A stretch of DNA of 64,000 nucleotides from Paenirhizobium cremeum (GTDB lineage Bacteria > Pseudomonadota > Alphaproteobacteria > Rhizobiales > Rhizobiaceae), in assembly GCF_022884085.1 (NCBI RefSeq), contig NZ_JAGGCS010000008.1:124001-188000 (forward strand). Reading direction: 5' to 3'. The position numbers and the translations under genes were made by a program. Position 1 is the stretch's first letter. Every line of letters begins with the position of its first letter. Shown here piece by piece: positions 1-7,569 of this stretch. Under the pieces are notes generated by a model. The model made no database searches, had not been told where the DNA came from, and saw only the letters and a list, made by a program, of their open reading frames with translations.

Positions 1-79
1 GCCGCCCCCCTGGCTGCGCAAGGTGCTGGCCGAGGCCGGCGTTTCCGTCACCAAGCCATCCTTCGATGATGAAGACTGA
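1..79 (+). CDS. nifX: NifX, C-terminal end (partial)
   Basis: The first 26 codons (reading from base 2) end in a TGA at 77-79 and encode a tail beginning PPPWLRKVLAEAG. This matches the conserved NPPPWLR-type C-terminus of NifX/NafY proteins, which carry FeMo-co precursors between NifEN and the apo-dinitrogenase. The 5' part lies outside the window. The NifX-associated gene, the DUF683 gene, fdxB and nifQ follow in the same direction with short gaps, the usual order downstream of nifE-nifN-nifX. Identification rests on a short tail plus context. Confidence 0.8.
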   Translation, partial: PPPWLRKVLAEAGVSVTKPSFDDED

Positions 80-94
80 AAAAGGAGATTGCCC

Positions 95-580
95 ATGACC
101 CCGACTGCCGTTCTTGAAAAGACCGCCGCCAACGACGACGTCGACGCCATGGCGACGCCGTTCATGAAATGCCTCGTCCGGCTGATGCGTGCGCAGGATA
201 CCTATGACGCCTGGGAAGGGCGCTCCGATGCTTCCATCCTCGGCGATTTCATTGTGACGAAAGAGCAGCGCAAGGAAATCCCGATCATCGGCGATCCGGA
301 CCCGGATGTGTTGTGGCGGCTGGAAATCTTCTATTCGGCGGTCGGACTTGCCATCGAGCAGGAGACCGGGATCATCGCGTCGCCGATGATGAAGATGAGC
401 CATGAGGGGTTCGGGCGCGTGCTGCTGACGGCCGGGCGTCTTGTCGTCGTGCTGAAATCCCTGCGCGACGTCCACCGCTTCGGTTTCGAGACCCTGACCA
501 AGCTTGCCGATGCCGGCAACAAGCTTGTGCAGGATGCCGTCGAAATGATCGGCAAATTCCCTGAAGTCGCCAGATACTGA
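95..580 (+). CDS. NifX-associated nitrogen fixation protein (DUF269)
   Basis: A protein of 161 aa, the usual size for the small NifX-associated (DUF269) family found directly behind nifX in rhizobia and other diazotrophs. Characteristic segments are [18 protein letters not shown] near the N-terminus and [24 protein letters not shown] in the C-terminal half. The ATG at 95 was chosen over an upstream TTG because a clear AAGGAGA ribosome site sits 7 bp before it. The exact biochemical role is not established; co-occurrence with nifX suggests cofactor assembly or protection. It lies 15 bp after the nifX stop. Confidence 0.9.
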   Translation: MTPTAVLEKTAANDDVDAMATPFMKCLVRLMRAQDTYDAWEGRSDASILGDFIVTKEQRKEIPIIGDPDPDVLWRLEIFYSAVGLAIEQETGIIASPMMKMSHEGFGRVLLTAGRLVVVLKSLRDVHRFGFETLTKLADAGNKLVQDAVEMIGKFPEVARY

Positions 581-595
581 CAGGGGGAGGCGAAC

Positions 596-796
596 ATGTC
601 CGAACTTGAGGAACTCCAGAAAAAGGTCCGAAAGCTCAACTCCAGGGCCGGAAATGCCAAGATGGAGCTACACGACCTTGCAGAGGATCTGCCGGTCAAC
701 TGGACCGAGATCAGGGCGGTCGCCGAACGCACCTACGCCGTCTTTGCCGAACTGGAGGCCGCCAAGGCCGAGTTGGCGGCCTTGGAGGGTGTATGA
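596..796 (+). CDS. DUF683 / CCE_0567-type nif-associated small protein
   Basis: A 66-aa, largely helical protein rich in Leu, Glu, Lys and Ala, with a heptad-like pattern predicting a helical hairpin or dimer. It matches the small DUF683 family (CCE_0567 type) encoded between the NifX-associated gene and fdxB in nif clusters. The family is known structurally as a small helical protein, but its task in nitrogenase maturation is unclear. The start has an AGGGGGAGG ribosome site. Its stop overlaps the fdxB start (ATGA), so the two are translationally coupled. Confidence 0.85.
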   Translation: MSELEELQKKVRKLNSRAGNAKMELHDLAEDLPVNWTEIRAVAERTYAVFAELEAAKAELAALEGV

Positions 797-1116
797 TGAG
801 CGGTTCCTTCTCCACCCGCGACGGCTCTCCATGGATGCCGGAATACCTGACGGCGATCGATGGCAGGACCTGCATCGGCTGCGGCCGCTGCTACAAGGTC
901 TGTTCGCGCGATGTGATGCATCTCCATGGCGTGAACGAGGAAGGGGAGATCCTCGGGCTCTACGATGAGGAGGAGGGGGACGACTTCGATGGCGAACTCA
1001 ACCGCATGATTATGGTCGTCGATCACGCTGGCGCCTGCATCGGCTGCGGTGCCTGCGCGCGCGTCTGTCCGAAAAACTGCCAGACCCACGTCGCGGCGGG
1101 CGAACTCGCCGCATGA
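793..1116 (+). CDS. fdxB: Ferredoxin III, nif-specific (FdxB)
   Basis: A ferredoxin of 107 aa with two CxxCxxCxxxC clusters: Cys27/30/33/37 and Cys82/85/88/92, plus an extra Cys96. They are separated by a long acidic insertion (roughly residues 48-70). This is the layout of the nif-specific 2[4Fe-4S] ferredoxin III, thought to supply electrons for nitrogenase or FeMo-co maturation. Tandem ATGs at 793 and 796 both overlap the previous stop; either could be used. It belongs to the nifX-orf-orf-fdxB-nifQ transcription unit. Confidence 0.92.
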   Translation: MMSGSFSTRDGSPWMPEYLTAIDGRTCIGCGRCYKVCSRDVMHLHGVNEEGEILGLYDEEEGDDFDGELNRMIMVVDHAGACIGCGACARVCPKNCQTHVAAGELAA

Positions 1117-1133
1117 CCTGAAGGAGACATCCG

Positions 1134-1760
1134 ATGTTTGCCGATCATTATGCCTGCCTGATCGCCGGCCAGTGGCCGGCCATCGATGCCGACACCGCTT
1201 TCGACCGCCACGCGCTGGCCTGCGTCCTGTCGATTGCGCGCGACGAAGACCTTTCGGGCCGTGCGACCATCGCCGAGGCGACAGGCCTCGGTCCGAAGGA
1301 ACTGATGCGCCTCGTCGCCCGCAATTTTCCTGCCGTTCCCTTCGACAGCTTCGGCATCGATCCGGACGAGGCCGAGCCCGAACGGGACGAGGAAGAGGAA
1401 ATCCTGTTCGAACTGCTCCGGCAGCATCGCAATCCGGGGATTGCGGCGAGCCTGCACTTTGCCCGCATCGTTGCCCGCCGTGCCATGCGTGATGACCATC
1501 TCTGGCAGGATCTCGGCCTGTTCGAACGCGCCGAGCTCACGCGGCTCCTGAATCGCCACTTTCCGATGCTGGCGGCAGGAAACACCGGGAACATGAAGTG
1601 GAAGAAGTATTTCTATCGCAGGCTCTGCGAGGCGGAAGGCTTTTCGCTCTGCACGGCGCCGAGCTGCCGTGAATGCGGCGACTTCAATGCTTGTTTCGGC
1701 GAGGAAACCGGCGAGAGTCGTCTGGCGCGCCTGAAAAACGGGGTGGTTCAATGGGCCTGA
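1134..1760 (+). CDS. nifQ: NifQ, molybdenum donor for FeMo-co synthesis
   Basis: A 208-aa protein with the C-terminal NifQ signature Cys173-x4-Cys178-x2-Cys181-x5-Cys187, which holds the Fe-S/Mo cluster delivering molybdenum for FeMo-cofactor assembly on NifEN. The acidic run around residues 83-90 (DEAEPERDEEEE) is a typical linker. AAGGAGA precedes the ATG. It is the last gene of the nif run here, and a weak hairpin with a T-run follows. Its neighbour downstream is a ModE-like molybdenum regulator, so molybdenum handling and sensing are adjacent. Confidence 0.93.
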   Translation: MFADHYACLIAGQWPAIDADTAFDRHALACVLSIARDEDLSGRATIAEATGLGPKELMRLVARNFPAVPFDSFGIDPDEAEPERDEEEEILFELLRQHRNPGIAASLHFARIVARRAMRDDHLWQDLGLFERAELTRLLNRHFPMLAAGNTGNMKWKKYFYRRLCEAEGFSLCTAPSCRECGDFNACFGEETGESRLARLKNGVVQWA

Positions 1761-1767
1761 CGGTCAT

Positions 1768-1791
1768 CACCGGTCCGGTCGCCGGGTTTTT
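1768..1791 (+). terminator. Weak intrinsic terminator after nifQ
   Basis: Short CCGG repeats (1770-1773 and 1782-1785) can form a small GC hairpin followed by a run of T (1787-1791). The stem is short, so this is a weak call, placed where the nif operon should end. Confidence 0.35.
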
Positions 1792-1814
1792 GTAGCAATC
1801 GCGACCACGGCAGT

Positions 1815-1830
1815 TGTCTGGTTCACGACA
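1815..1830 (+). promoter_or_regulatory. NifA upstream activator site (TGT-N10-ACA)
   Basis: TGTCTGGTTCACGACA matches the NifA binding consensus TGT-N4-T-N5-ACA exactly, including the central T. It lies 61 bp upstream of a sigma-54 promoter, a usual distance for a NifA enhancer. The consensus is established knowledge; occupancy is inferred. Confidence 0.75.
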
Positions 1831-1891
1831 ATGTCGGGCCTGCTCGTCTGTTCTTCATATCAAAGTATTGCTTTTAATTGATTATTTCAAT

Positions 1892-1907
1892 TGGAATGGA
1901 AATTGCT
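1892..1907 (+). promoter_or_regulatory. Sigma-54 (RpoN) -24/-12 promoter
   Basis: TGGAATGGAAATTGCT matches the RpoN consensus TGGCAYRNNNNTTGCW at all specified positions except one (A for C after TGG). The required GG and GC dinucleotides are exactly 10 bp apart. Transcription would start near 1918, leaving a leader of about 56 nt before the ModE-like gene. Together with the NifA site it implies expression under nitrogen-fixing conditions. Confidence 0.75.
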
Positions 1908-1974
1908 CCCGATCGTTTATCGGTTCTGGTCACCGATATGAAGTCAAACTTCCTAACGATTGATCGAGGTTTCC

Positions 1975-2784
1975 ATGCGTCCAAACTCACTGCGCCCCGT
2001 TCTCGATTTCCGCGGCGCCAATGGCAACCGCGCCGGTGAAGACCGGTTCCAGCTCCTGGCGGCGATCGACCGCACCGGCTCGATCGCCGCCGCCGCCAAG
2101 GTTGTCGGGATCAGCTATCGGGGGGCGTGGGACGCGGTGAATTCGCTGAACAACCTCTTTCCCCGGCCGATCGTCATCGCCAGTCCGGGCGGTCGGCATG
2201 GCGGCAGCGCCCGCGTCACAGCGGAGGGTCTTCGGGCGCTCACCGTTCATCGGTTACTGACCGCCTCGATCGGCGAGATCGTTGCAAATCTGGAAACCAC
2301 CATTTCCGGAGATCCCACAGTTTCCTTTCCTGCCCAGTCCCTGCTTTGGAGCCCGATCATGAAAACCAGTGCCCGCAATACCTATCACGGCATCGTCACC
2401 GATGTTCATCACGGGGCGATCAATGCTGAGGTGATGCTGAAGATCGCCGAAGACGTCACCTTGACCGTGATGATTACCGAGCAGAGTGTTGCAAACCTCA
2501 ACATCGTCCCGGGAGCCGAGGCTTATGCGCTCATCAAGGCGAGCACGCCTATCCTGATGACCGAGACCGACAGCATGAGGACATCGGCACGCAACCGCAT
2601 CTGCGGCACTGTCGTCTCCGTCGAGCCCGGCGCCGTCAATGCCGAGGTCATTCTCGATATCGGGGACGGCAAGACACTCTGCGCCATCGTGACGGACGAT
2701 AGTACCGAGGCGCTCGAAATCACGCCCGGTCTGCGGCTCTGCGCCCTCGTCAAAGCCTCGCAGATCATCCTCGCTCTCGCCTGA
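1975..2784 (+). CDS. modE: ModE-like molybdenum-responsive regulator with two Mop domains
   Basis: A protein of 269 aa. Residues about 10-110 form a LysR-type winged helix-turn-helix as in ModE (GEDRFQLLAAIDRTGSIAAAAK...SYRGAWDAVNSLNN). Two molybdate-binding Mop/TOBE repeats follow, each with SARN...G-V...GAxNAEVxLxI...IKAS (about 123-190 and 195-263). The family represses molybdate uptake and adjusts molybdoenzyme or nif genes when Mo is bound. The start at 1975 is chosen because GAGG lies 6 bp upstream; an upstream TTG would add 5 residues. The gene is preceded by a NifA site and sigma-54 promoter, which is unusual for ModE. Rhodobacter MopA/MopB are comparable nif-linked relatives. Confidence 0.9.
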   Translation: MRPNSLRPVLDFRGANGNRAGEDRFQLLAAIDRTGSIAAAAKVVGISYRGAWDAVNSLNNLFPRPIVIASPGGRHGGSARVTAEGLRALTVHRLLTASIGEIVANLETTISGDPTVSFPAQSLLWSPIMKTSARNTYHGIVTDVHHGAINAEVMLKIAEDVTLTVMITEQSVANLNIVPGAEAYALIKASTPILMTETDSMRTSARNRICGTVVSVEPGAVNAEVILDIGDGKTLCAIVTDDSTEALEITPGLRLCALVKASQIILALA

Positions 2785-2916
2785 GCCACTCGCGCAACCG
2801 GCGTCAGGCAAGCTCTAAACATGCTTTCGCCGGCTGCCCGAAGCAGCTTGCTCCTTCCTCGTCTTGAGGTTTCCTGGCGCAATCCCGTTCAGGAAGGCTC
2901 CTCGGGACCGCTGGGC

Positions 2917-3276
2917 CTACACGCCTTCATCGATCGTGGTGTAGATCTTGCGGGTTTGTTCGTGAATGGTCCACTCGCCCCGCCATCCGATCGGCAAAAC
3001 GAACATTTCTCCGGCACCGATCCTTTGTTCGGTGCCGTCGCCATTGTGCAGGGTCACGCTGCCGGAAAGAAGGTGGCAGATTTCGGAATTCCGGCTGCGA
3101 TCGGCGGTAAAGCGGCCGGGTGTGCACTCCCATATGCCGGTTTCGAGCTTGCCGTCAGGGCTGGTCCAGAGCGCCATCGCAGCTTCTTGCTGATCTCCCT
3201 CGATCGAAGTGGGTTTTGGCGAAAAGGTCCCGATGTCGAGGTTGAGAAGGTCGCCGAAATTCTCGAAACTAATCAT
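2917..3276 (-). CDS. Small cupin protein (DUF861 type)
   Basis: A 119-aa single cupin barrel. The second half carries EICHLLSGSVTLHNGDG and GEMFVLPIGWRGEWTIHE, matching the (S)-ureidoglycine/EutQ-like cupin_3 (DUF861) family. It ends the polyamine-type operon, 20 bp after the oxidoreductase gene. Such cupins commonly sit beside PuuB-like oxidases, but their reaction is not settled. AAAGGG before the ATG supports the start. Transcription converges with the ModE-like gene across a 132-bp gap in which no strong terminator is evident. Confidence 0.8.
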   Translation of the reverse strand: MISFENFGDLLNLDIGTFSPKPTSIEGDQQEAAMALWTSPDGKLETGIWECTPGRFTADRSRNSEICHLLSGSVTLHNGDGTEQRIGAGEMFVLPIGWRGEWTIHEQTRKIYTTIDEGV

Positions 3277-3296
3277 GAAGTTACCCTTTGGAAGGC

Positions 3297-4682
3297 TCAG
3301 TGGCCGGTAATGCTGTCGGCAATTGCCGCGAGCTTTGAGGTATGCGGCAGGCCGGCGAACTCACGCCTGTCTGCCATACGGTAGAGTTGGTACATGGAGT
3401 GCACGCCAAGCCAGCGGAACGGCTCCGGCTCCCATTCGCGCACGGTACGGTTGACCCATGGAAGGCCCGTCAGTTCCGTTTCTCGGTTCAGGATCAGGTC
3501 GGCAAGCGTGCGACCGGCAAGGTTGGAACTGGAGACGCCGAGGCCGACATAGCCGCCCGCCCAGCCGATGCCCGTGGAGCGGTCGAAGCCTGCCGTCGTG
3601 CACCAGTCGCGCGGCACGCCGAGCACACCGCACCAGGCATGATCGATCCTCAGCGATTTGGTTTGGGGCAGGAGACGGGTCAGGATGCCATAGAGCTGGT
3701 CGATGGTCGCCTGCTGCGTCTGGCCGTTGACGTCCGTCTTCGAGCCGTAACGGTAGGGTACGCCGCGTCCGCCCATGGTGATACGGCCTTCCCGGGTGCG
3801 CTGGGCGTAGCAATAGGCATGCGCTGCGTCGCCGAGCAATTCATGTCCCTCCCAGCCGATCTCCCGCCAGAGCGCTTCCGGCACCGGTTCCGTGACGATC
3901 TGTGCGCTGTTCAGCGCCAGCCAGGTGCGCTCGAAGCCGGGCAGGCCTGCGGAAAATCCTTCCGTCGCGCGGATGATGACGGGAGCACGTACTGTACCGC
4001 GATCCGTCTCGACGCGGCCCTTCTCGAAGCGGGTGACGGTCGTGCCCTCGTAGATCGACGCTCCCAGTGCCTCGACGACGCGGGCGAGGCCACGCACCAG
4101 CTTGGCCGGCTGTACCCGCGCCATTCCCCGGTAAGACACCGCCCCCTGAATATTGGCAAGGCGAATACGCGCCGCAGCCTGTTCCGCGGACAGGAGTTGT
4201 ATGCGTTCTCGCGATACCTGCCAGTCGAGCGCGTATTGATATTCCTGGCGTATCCGTTCCATCTGGGCCGTATTGGTGGCGGCGATGAGATTGTCGACGC
4301 GGATAAGGTCGGCATCTATGCCCTCGACCTTGGTGACACGCTCGACCTCGTCGACCGTGCCGGCCATGGCATTCTGCATGTCGACAACGGCGCCTCGGCC
4401 GGAGGTCTTTTCATACTTTTCCCGCGACCAGCTGAAGCCGCCCGAAAGCCAGCCGCCATTGCGACCGGAAGCGCCGAAGCCCGCGAATTCCCGCTCGACG
4501 ATCACGACATCGAGCGAAGGATCTGCCTTCTTCAGGTAGTAGGCTGTCCAGAGGCCGGTATAGCCCGCGCCAATGATGCAGACATCGGCCTCGCGATCAC
4601 CGGGCAGAGGAGGGCGCTTTTCCGGAATGCCGCCGATATCGGCATACCAGAAGGAGATGTTACCGTTGGTCTTGATGTCCAT
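3297..4682 (-). CDS. puuB: PuuB-like FAD-dependent amine oxidoreductase
   Basis: A 461-aa DAO-family flavoprotein. The N-terminal FAD fold shows DVCIIGAGYTGLWTAYYL (about residues 33-50), then a conserved EREFAGFGASGRNGGW block. The C-terminal part WCGVLGVPRDW...GIGWAGGYVGLGVSSSNLAGR is typical of gamma-glutamylputrescine oxidoreductase and related amine oxidases. It would oxidatively deaminate a (glutamylated) polyamine or amino acid. It is cotranscribed with a Pot-type ABC importer (16-bp gap to the ATPase gene) and lies under a PuuR-like regulator. No puuA-like ligase is present in the window, so the precise substrate is open. Confidence 0.82.
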   Translation of the reverse strand: MDIKTNGNISFWYADIGGIPEKRPPLPGDREADVCIIGAGYTGLWTAYYLKKADPSLDVVIVEREFAGFGASGRNGGWLSGGFSWSREKYEKTSGRGAVVDMQNAMAGTVDEVERVTKVEGIDADLIRVDNLIAATNTAQMERIRQEYQYALDWQVSRERIQLLSAEQAAARIRLANIQGAVSYRGMARVQPAKLVRGLARVVEALGASIYEGTTVTRFEKGRVETDRGTVRAPVIIRATEGFSAGLPGFERTWLALNSAQIVTEPVPEALWREIGWEGHELLGDAAHAYCYAQRTREGRITMGGRGVPYRYGSKTDVNGQTQQATIDQLYGILTRLLPQTKSLRIDHAWCGVLGVPRDWCTTAGFDRSTGIGWAGGYVGLGVSSSNLAGRTLADLILNRETELTGLPWVNRTVREWEPEPFRWLGVHSMYQLYRMADRREFAGLPHTSKLAAIADSITGH

Positions 4683-4698
4683 GGGGATGCTTTCTGGT

Positions 4699-5820
4699 TC
4701 AGGTCAGCGTCACGTCGGCGCTGGTATCATCGGGCAGGAGAATGGGATCGGTGGGCAGGAAGGCGATGTCGACCGCGTCGCCGATGGAAAAATCGGCCGC
4801 GCCGAGGGAGCAGCGGACGACGGCGCCTGTCCCGTCTGCGAGCCGCACCTCGTATTTCGAGCCCGAACCCAGATAGATCGCTTCGATGACATTGCCGGAC
4901 AACCTGTTTTCGCCATCTGCCGCTTCTGCGCCGGATCGTTTTAGTGCCATGCGTTCGGGCCGAAGCAGGAAGACCGGGCGGGCATCGCCGCTGATGTGGC
5001 CATGGGCGACGATCCTCTGATCGCCGATCGTCATGATCGTGTTGCCATCGGAAATCTCGGTTTCGCCACGCAGAATGGTGGATTCGCCGATGAAGCGGCC
5101 GACGAAGAGTGTTGCGGGGCTGTCATAGAGCTCGCGGCCCGTGCCGATCTGTTCGATGCGGCCGCCATTGAAGACGGCGATGCGGTCGGAAAGCACCAAC
5201 GCCTCTTCCTGATCATGGGTGACGTAGACGAATGTGGTGCCGAGTTCGCGATGAATGCGCTTGATCTCAAGCTGCAGCCATTCGCGCAGTTTCTTGTCGA
5301 GGGCGCCGAGCGGCTCGTCCATCAGGAGCAGCGGCGGATCGAAGACCAGCGCTCGCGCCAGCGCCACTCGCTGCTGTTGACCGCCGGAAAGCTCGTTCGG
5401 ATAGCGATGGGCGAAATCCGCCATCTTCACCATGTCGAGCGCGCGCTTTACACGAGCCTCCCGGTCCTTCCCCTTTATCCCGCGAAGCATTAGCGGATAG
5501 GCGACATTCTTTCCGACCGTCATGTGCGGGAAGAGCGCATAGTGCTGGAAGACGACGCCGATATTGCGCTTGTGTGACGGCAGACCGGTGACGCTCCTGC
5601 CGCCGATTTCGAGAGTGCCGGAACTGATGTCCGTAAAGCCGGCGATCAGGTTCAGCGTCGTCGTCTTGCCGGAGCCGGAGGGGCCAAGCAGCGTCATGAA
5701 CTCGCCGGGGCGGATGTGAAGATCGATGTCGTTCAAGGCGGTAAACGCGCCATAGCGTTTTGTCGCCTTGCTGATTTCGATCGCGGCGCCGGCCGATTGT
5801 CTGGTTGCGGTCATGGTCAT
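4699..5820 (-). CDS. potA: Spermidine/putrescine-type ABC transporter ATPase
   Basis: A cytoplasmic ATPase of 373 aa. Walker A is GPSGSGKTTT (near residue 45), the Q-loop VVFQHYALFPHMTV, the signature [15 protein letters not shown] and Walker B LLLMDEPLGALD. A C-terminal TOBE domain follows (from about residue 280). This length and domain order are those of PotA/AfuC-like ATPases. Its start overlaps the upstream permease by 4 bp (ATGA), so the genes are translationally coupled. Confidence 0.9.
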   Translation of the reverse strand: MTMTATRQSAGAAIEISKATKRYGAFTALNDIDLHIRPGEFMTLLGPSGSGKTTTLNLIAGFTDISSGTLEIGGRSVTGLPSHKRNIGVVFQHYALFPHMTVGKNVAYPLMLRGIKGKDREARVKRALDMVKMADFAHRYPNELSGGQQQRVALARALVFDPPLLLMDEPLGALDKKLREWLQLEIKRIHRELGTTFVYVTHDQEEALVLSDRIAVFNGGRIEQIGTGRELYDSPATLFVGRFIGESTILRGETEISDGNTIMTIGDQRIVAHGHISGDARPVFLLRPERMALKRSGAEAADGENRLSGNVIEAIYLGSGSKYEVRLADGTGAVVRCSLGAADFSIGDAVDIAFLPTDPILLPDDTSADVTLT

Positions 5821-6602
5821 GTCCTTCCGCGGCGCATGCCGAACAGCAGGCCGGCGATGATGATGAGCGACGTTGCGAAAAACAGCAGTGTACCCACGGC
5901 TGCGACGGTCGGGTCCGCATCGCGGGTGATCGAGGTGTAGATCTGCACCGGCAGGGTCTTGAGGTAAGGACTGGTGATGAACAGCGCCACGATGATCTCG
6001 TCGAACGAGGTGATAAAGGCAAAGAGCGCGCCTGAGAGGATGCCCGGCAAGATCAGCGGCAACGTCACTGTGCGGAACACCGTCAGCCGGCCTGCTCCAA
6101 GACTGGCGGCTGCAGTCTCCAGCCGCCGGTCGAAAACTTCGAGGCTGGCCTGTACCGCAATCAGCACGAAGGGGATGGCGAGCATCGTATGCGCCAGAAC
6201 GAAGCCAGTGACGGTGCCAACGAGATGTGCGTCGAGATAGACCGCATAGATGCCGATCGCCAGAACGACACCCGGCACGACCATCGGCGTGATCAGAAGC
6301 GCGCGCAGCAAGCCACCGACGCGTGTGGTGGCTCTCGTGATGCCGAAGGCGGCAAGCGTGCCGAGCACCGTTGCCACCACAGCGACGATGAGCGCGATAG
6401 CAAGCGAATTGGAAAAACTCGTGGTCCAGTCCGGATTGCGGAAGAAGTTTTCATACCATTGCCAGGAGAAGCCGACCGGGGGGAAGGCGAGTGACTTGTT
6501 GCCGTTGAACGACATCGGGATCACGACCAGCGTCGGCGCAAGGAGCAGGACGGCGACCAGCAAGCAGAAAAGACCGAGAAGAACGCGGGAGAAGGAGGGC
6601 AT
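5817..6602 (-). CDS. potC: Polyamine-type ABC transporter permease (PotC-like)
   Basis: A 261-aa inner-membrane protein of the binding-protein-dependent permease family. It has about six hydrophobic segments beginning SFSRVLLGLFCLLVAVLLL. The EAA loop reads ETAAASLGAGRLTVFRTVTLPLILPGI (about residues 160-186), where the ATPase docks. It lies 4 bp after the partner permease and overlaps the ATPase gene. Operon context indicates putrescine/spermidine or a related cation. Confidence 0.88.
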   Translation of the reverse strand: MPSFSRVLLGLFCLLVAVLLLAPTLVVIPMSFNGNKSLAFPPVGFSWQWYENFFRNPDWTTSFSNSLAIALIVAVVATVLGTLAAFGITRATTRVGGLLRALLITPMVVPGVVLAIGIYAVYLDAHLVGTVTGFVLAHTMLAIPFVLIAVQASLEVFDRRLETAAASLGAGRLTVFRTVTLPLILPGILSGALFAFITSFDEIIVALFITSPYLKTLPVQIYTSITRDADPTVAAVGTLLFFATSLIIIAGLLFGMRRGRT

Positions 6603-6606
6603 CTCG

Positions 6607-7509
6607 TTACGCCTCCCTGCGTGAGGAGGTGTGCTTCTGGCGCATCAGCGGAGCGGCGATGGCAAGAAGCACGAAGGTCGCGACCAGAAGGACGACGCCC
6701 ATGGCGCCGCCGCGACCCCAGTTGAGGAGGCTCAGCACCTGGTTCTGTACGAGGGAGGAAAGCATGGTGCTGCGTGGTCCGCCGAGCAGGGCGGGCGTGA
6801 TGTAAAAGCCGAGAGACAGGATGAAGACGATGATGGCGCCCGCATAGACGCCGGGGAGCGACAGCGGCACATAGACCTGGAGAAAAGCTTTCCACGGTTT
6901 TGCGCCGAGGCTTCGGGCGGCCTGCAAGAGGCGTGTGTCGATGCCCCTCATCACGGAATAGATCGGCAGGATCATGAAGGGCAGCAATACCTGCGTCATG
7001 CCGATGATGACGCCGGGCATCGTCCGGATCAGCTTGACCGGTGAAAGACCGAGGCTGCGCAGGAAGGAATTTATCACGCCGGAATCCTGCAGGAGGATAA
7101 CCCAGGCGAGCGTACGCACCACGCCGCTCAGCCAGAAGGGCACGAGTACGCAGAGGATGAGCGCGAGGCGCAGGTTCCGGCCGACGATAGTCATCGCGTA
7201 GGCGTAAGGGTAGGCGCAGATGAGGGAGGCGAGCGTGACCCAGGCTGCGACAACGAACGTCCTTTGCAGCACGGTGCGGTTTACCGCGGACTGGAAGAAC
7301 CAGACATAATTGGCGAGGCCGGGCGCAGGGTCGGTGAAACTGCGCAACACGACGATGCTCAGGGGGTAGGCGAGCGCGGCGAGAAGCACCAGCACGGCCG
7401 GTGCGGCAAGCCACACTGCGCCGCGCGGCCGGAAACGCGAAAGCGGGGCGGGCTGGGCTGAACCGGCCACGGGGCCGGTCTTCAGGACTCCGCCGGGGGT
7501 GGTGGTCAT
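6607..7509 (-). CDS. potB: Polyamine-type ABC transporter permease (PotB-like)
   Basis: About 300 aa. The first transmembrane segment is AVWLAAPAVLVLLAALAYPLSI, and the EAA loop is QAARSLGAKPWKAFLQVYVPLSLPGV. This is the PotB-type partner of the next permease. Two ATGs (7515 and 7509) are possible; 7509 is preferred because GGGAG sits 6 bp before it, while the ribosome site abuts the other. The gene follows the disrupted binding-protein gene by 60 bp. Confidence 0.88.
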   Translation of the reverse strand: MTTTPGGVLKTGPVAGSAQPAPLSRFRPRGAVWLAAPAVLVLLAALAYPLSIVVLRSFTDPAPGLANYVWFFQSAVNRTVLQRTFVVAAWVTLASLICAYPYAYAMTIVGRNLRLALILCVLVPFWLSGVVRTLAWVILLQDSGVINSFLRSLGLSPVKLIRTMPGVIIGMTQVLLPFMILPIYSVMRGIDTRLLQAARSLGAKPWKAFLQVYVPLSLPGVYAGAIIVFILSLGFYITPALLGGPRSTMLSSLVQNQVLSLLNWGRGGAMGVVLLVATFVLLAIAAPLMRQKHTSSRREA

Positions 7510-7569
7510 GGACATCTCCCGTGTTGGAGACAGGCCCGGCTCCGGCCGGGCCTGCGGTCAATCAGCGGC

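Noticed and set aside
3342..4889. A 515-codon plus-strand open frame
   Set aside because: It is antisense to the PuuB-like gene, which has clear FAD motifs; the frame shows no family features.
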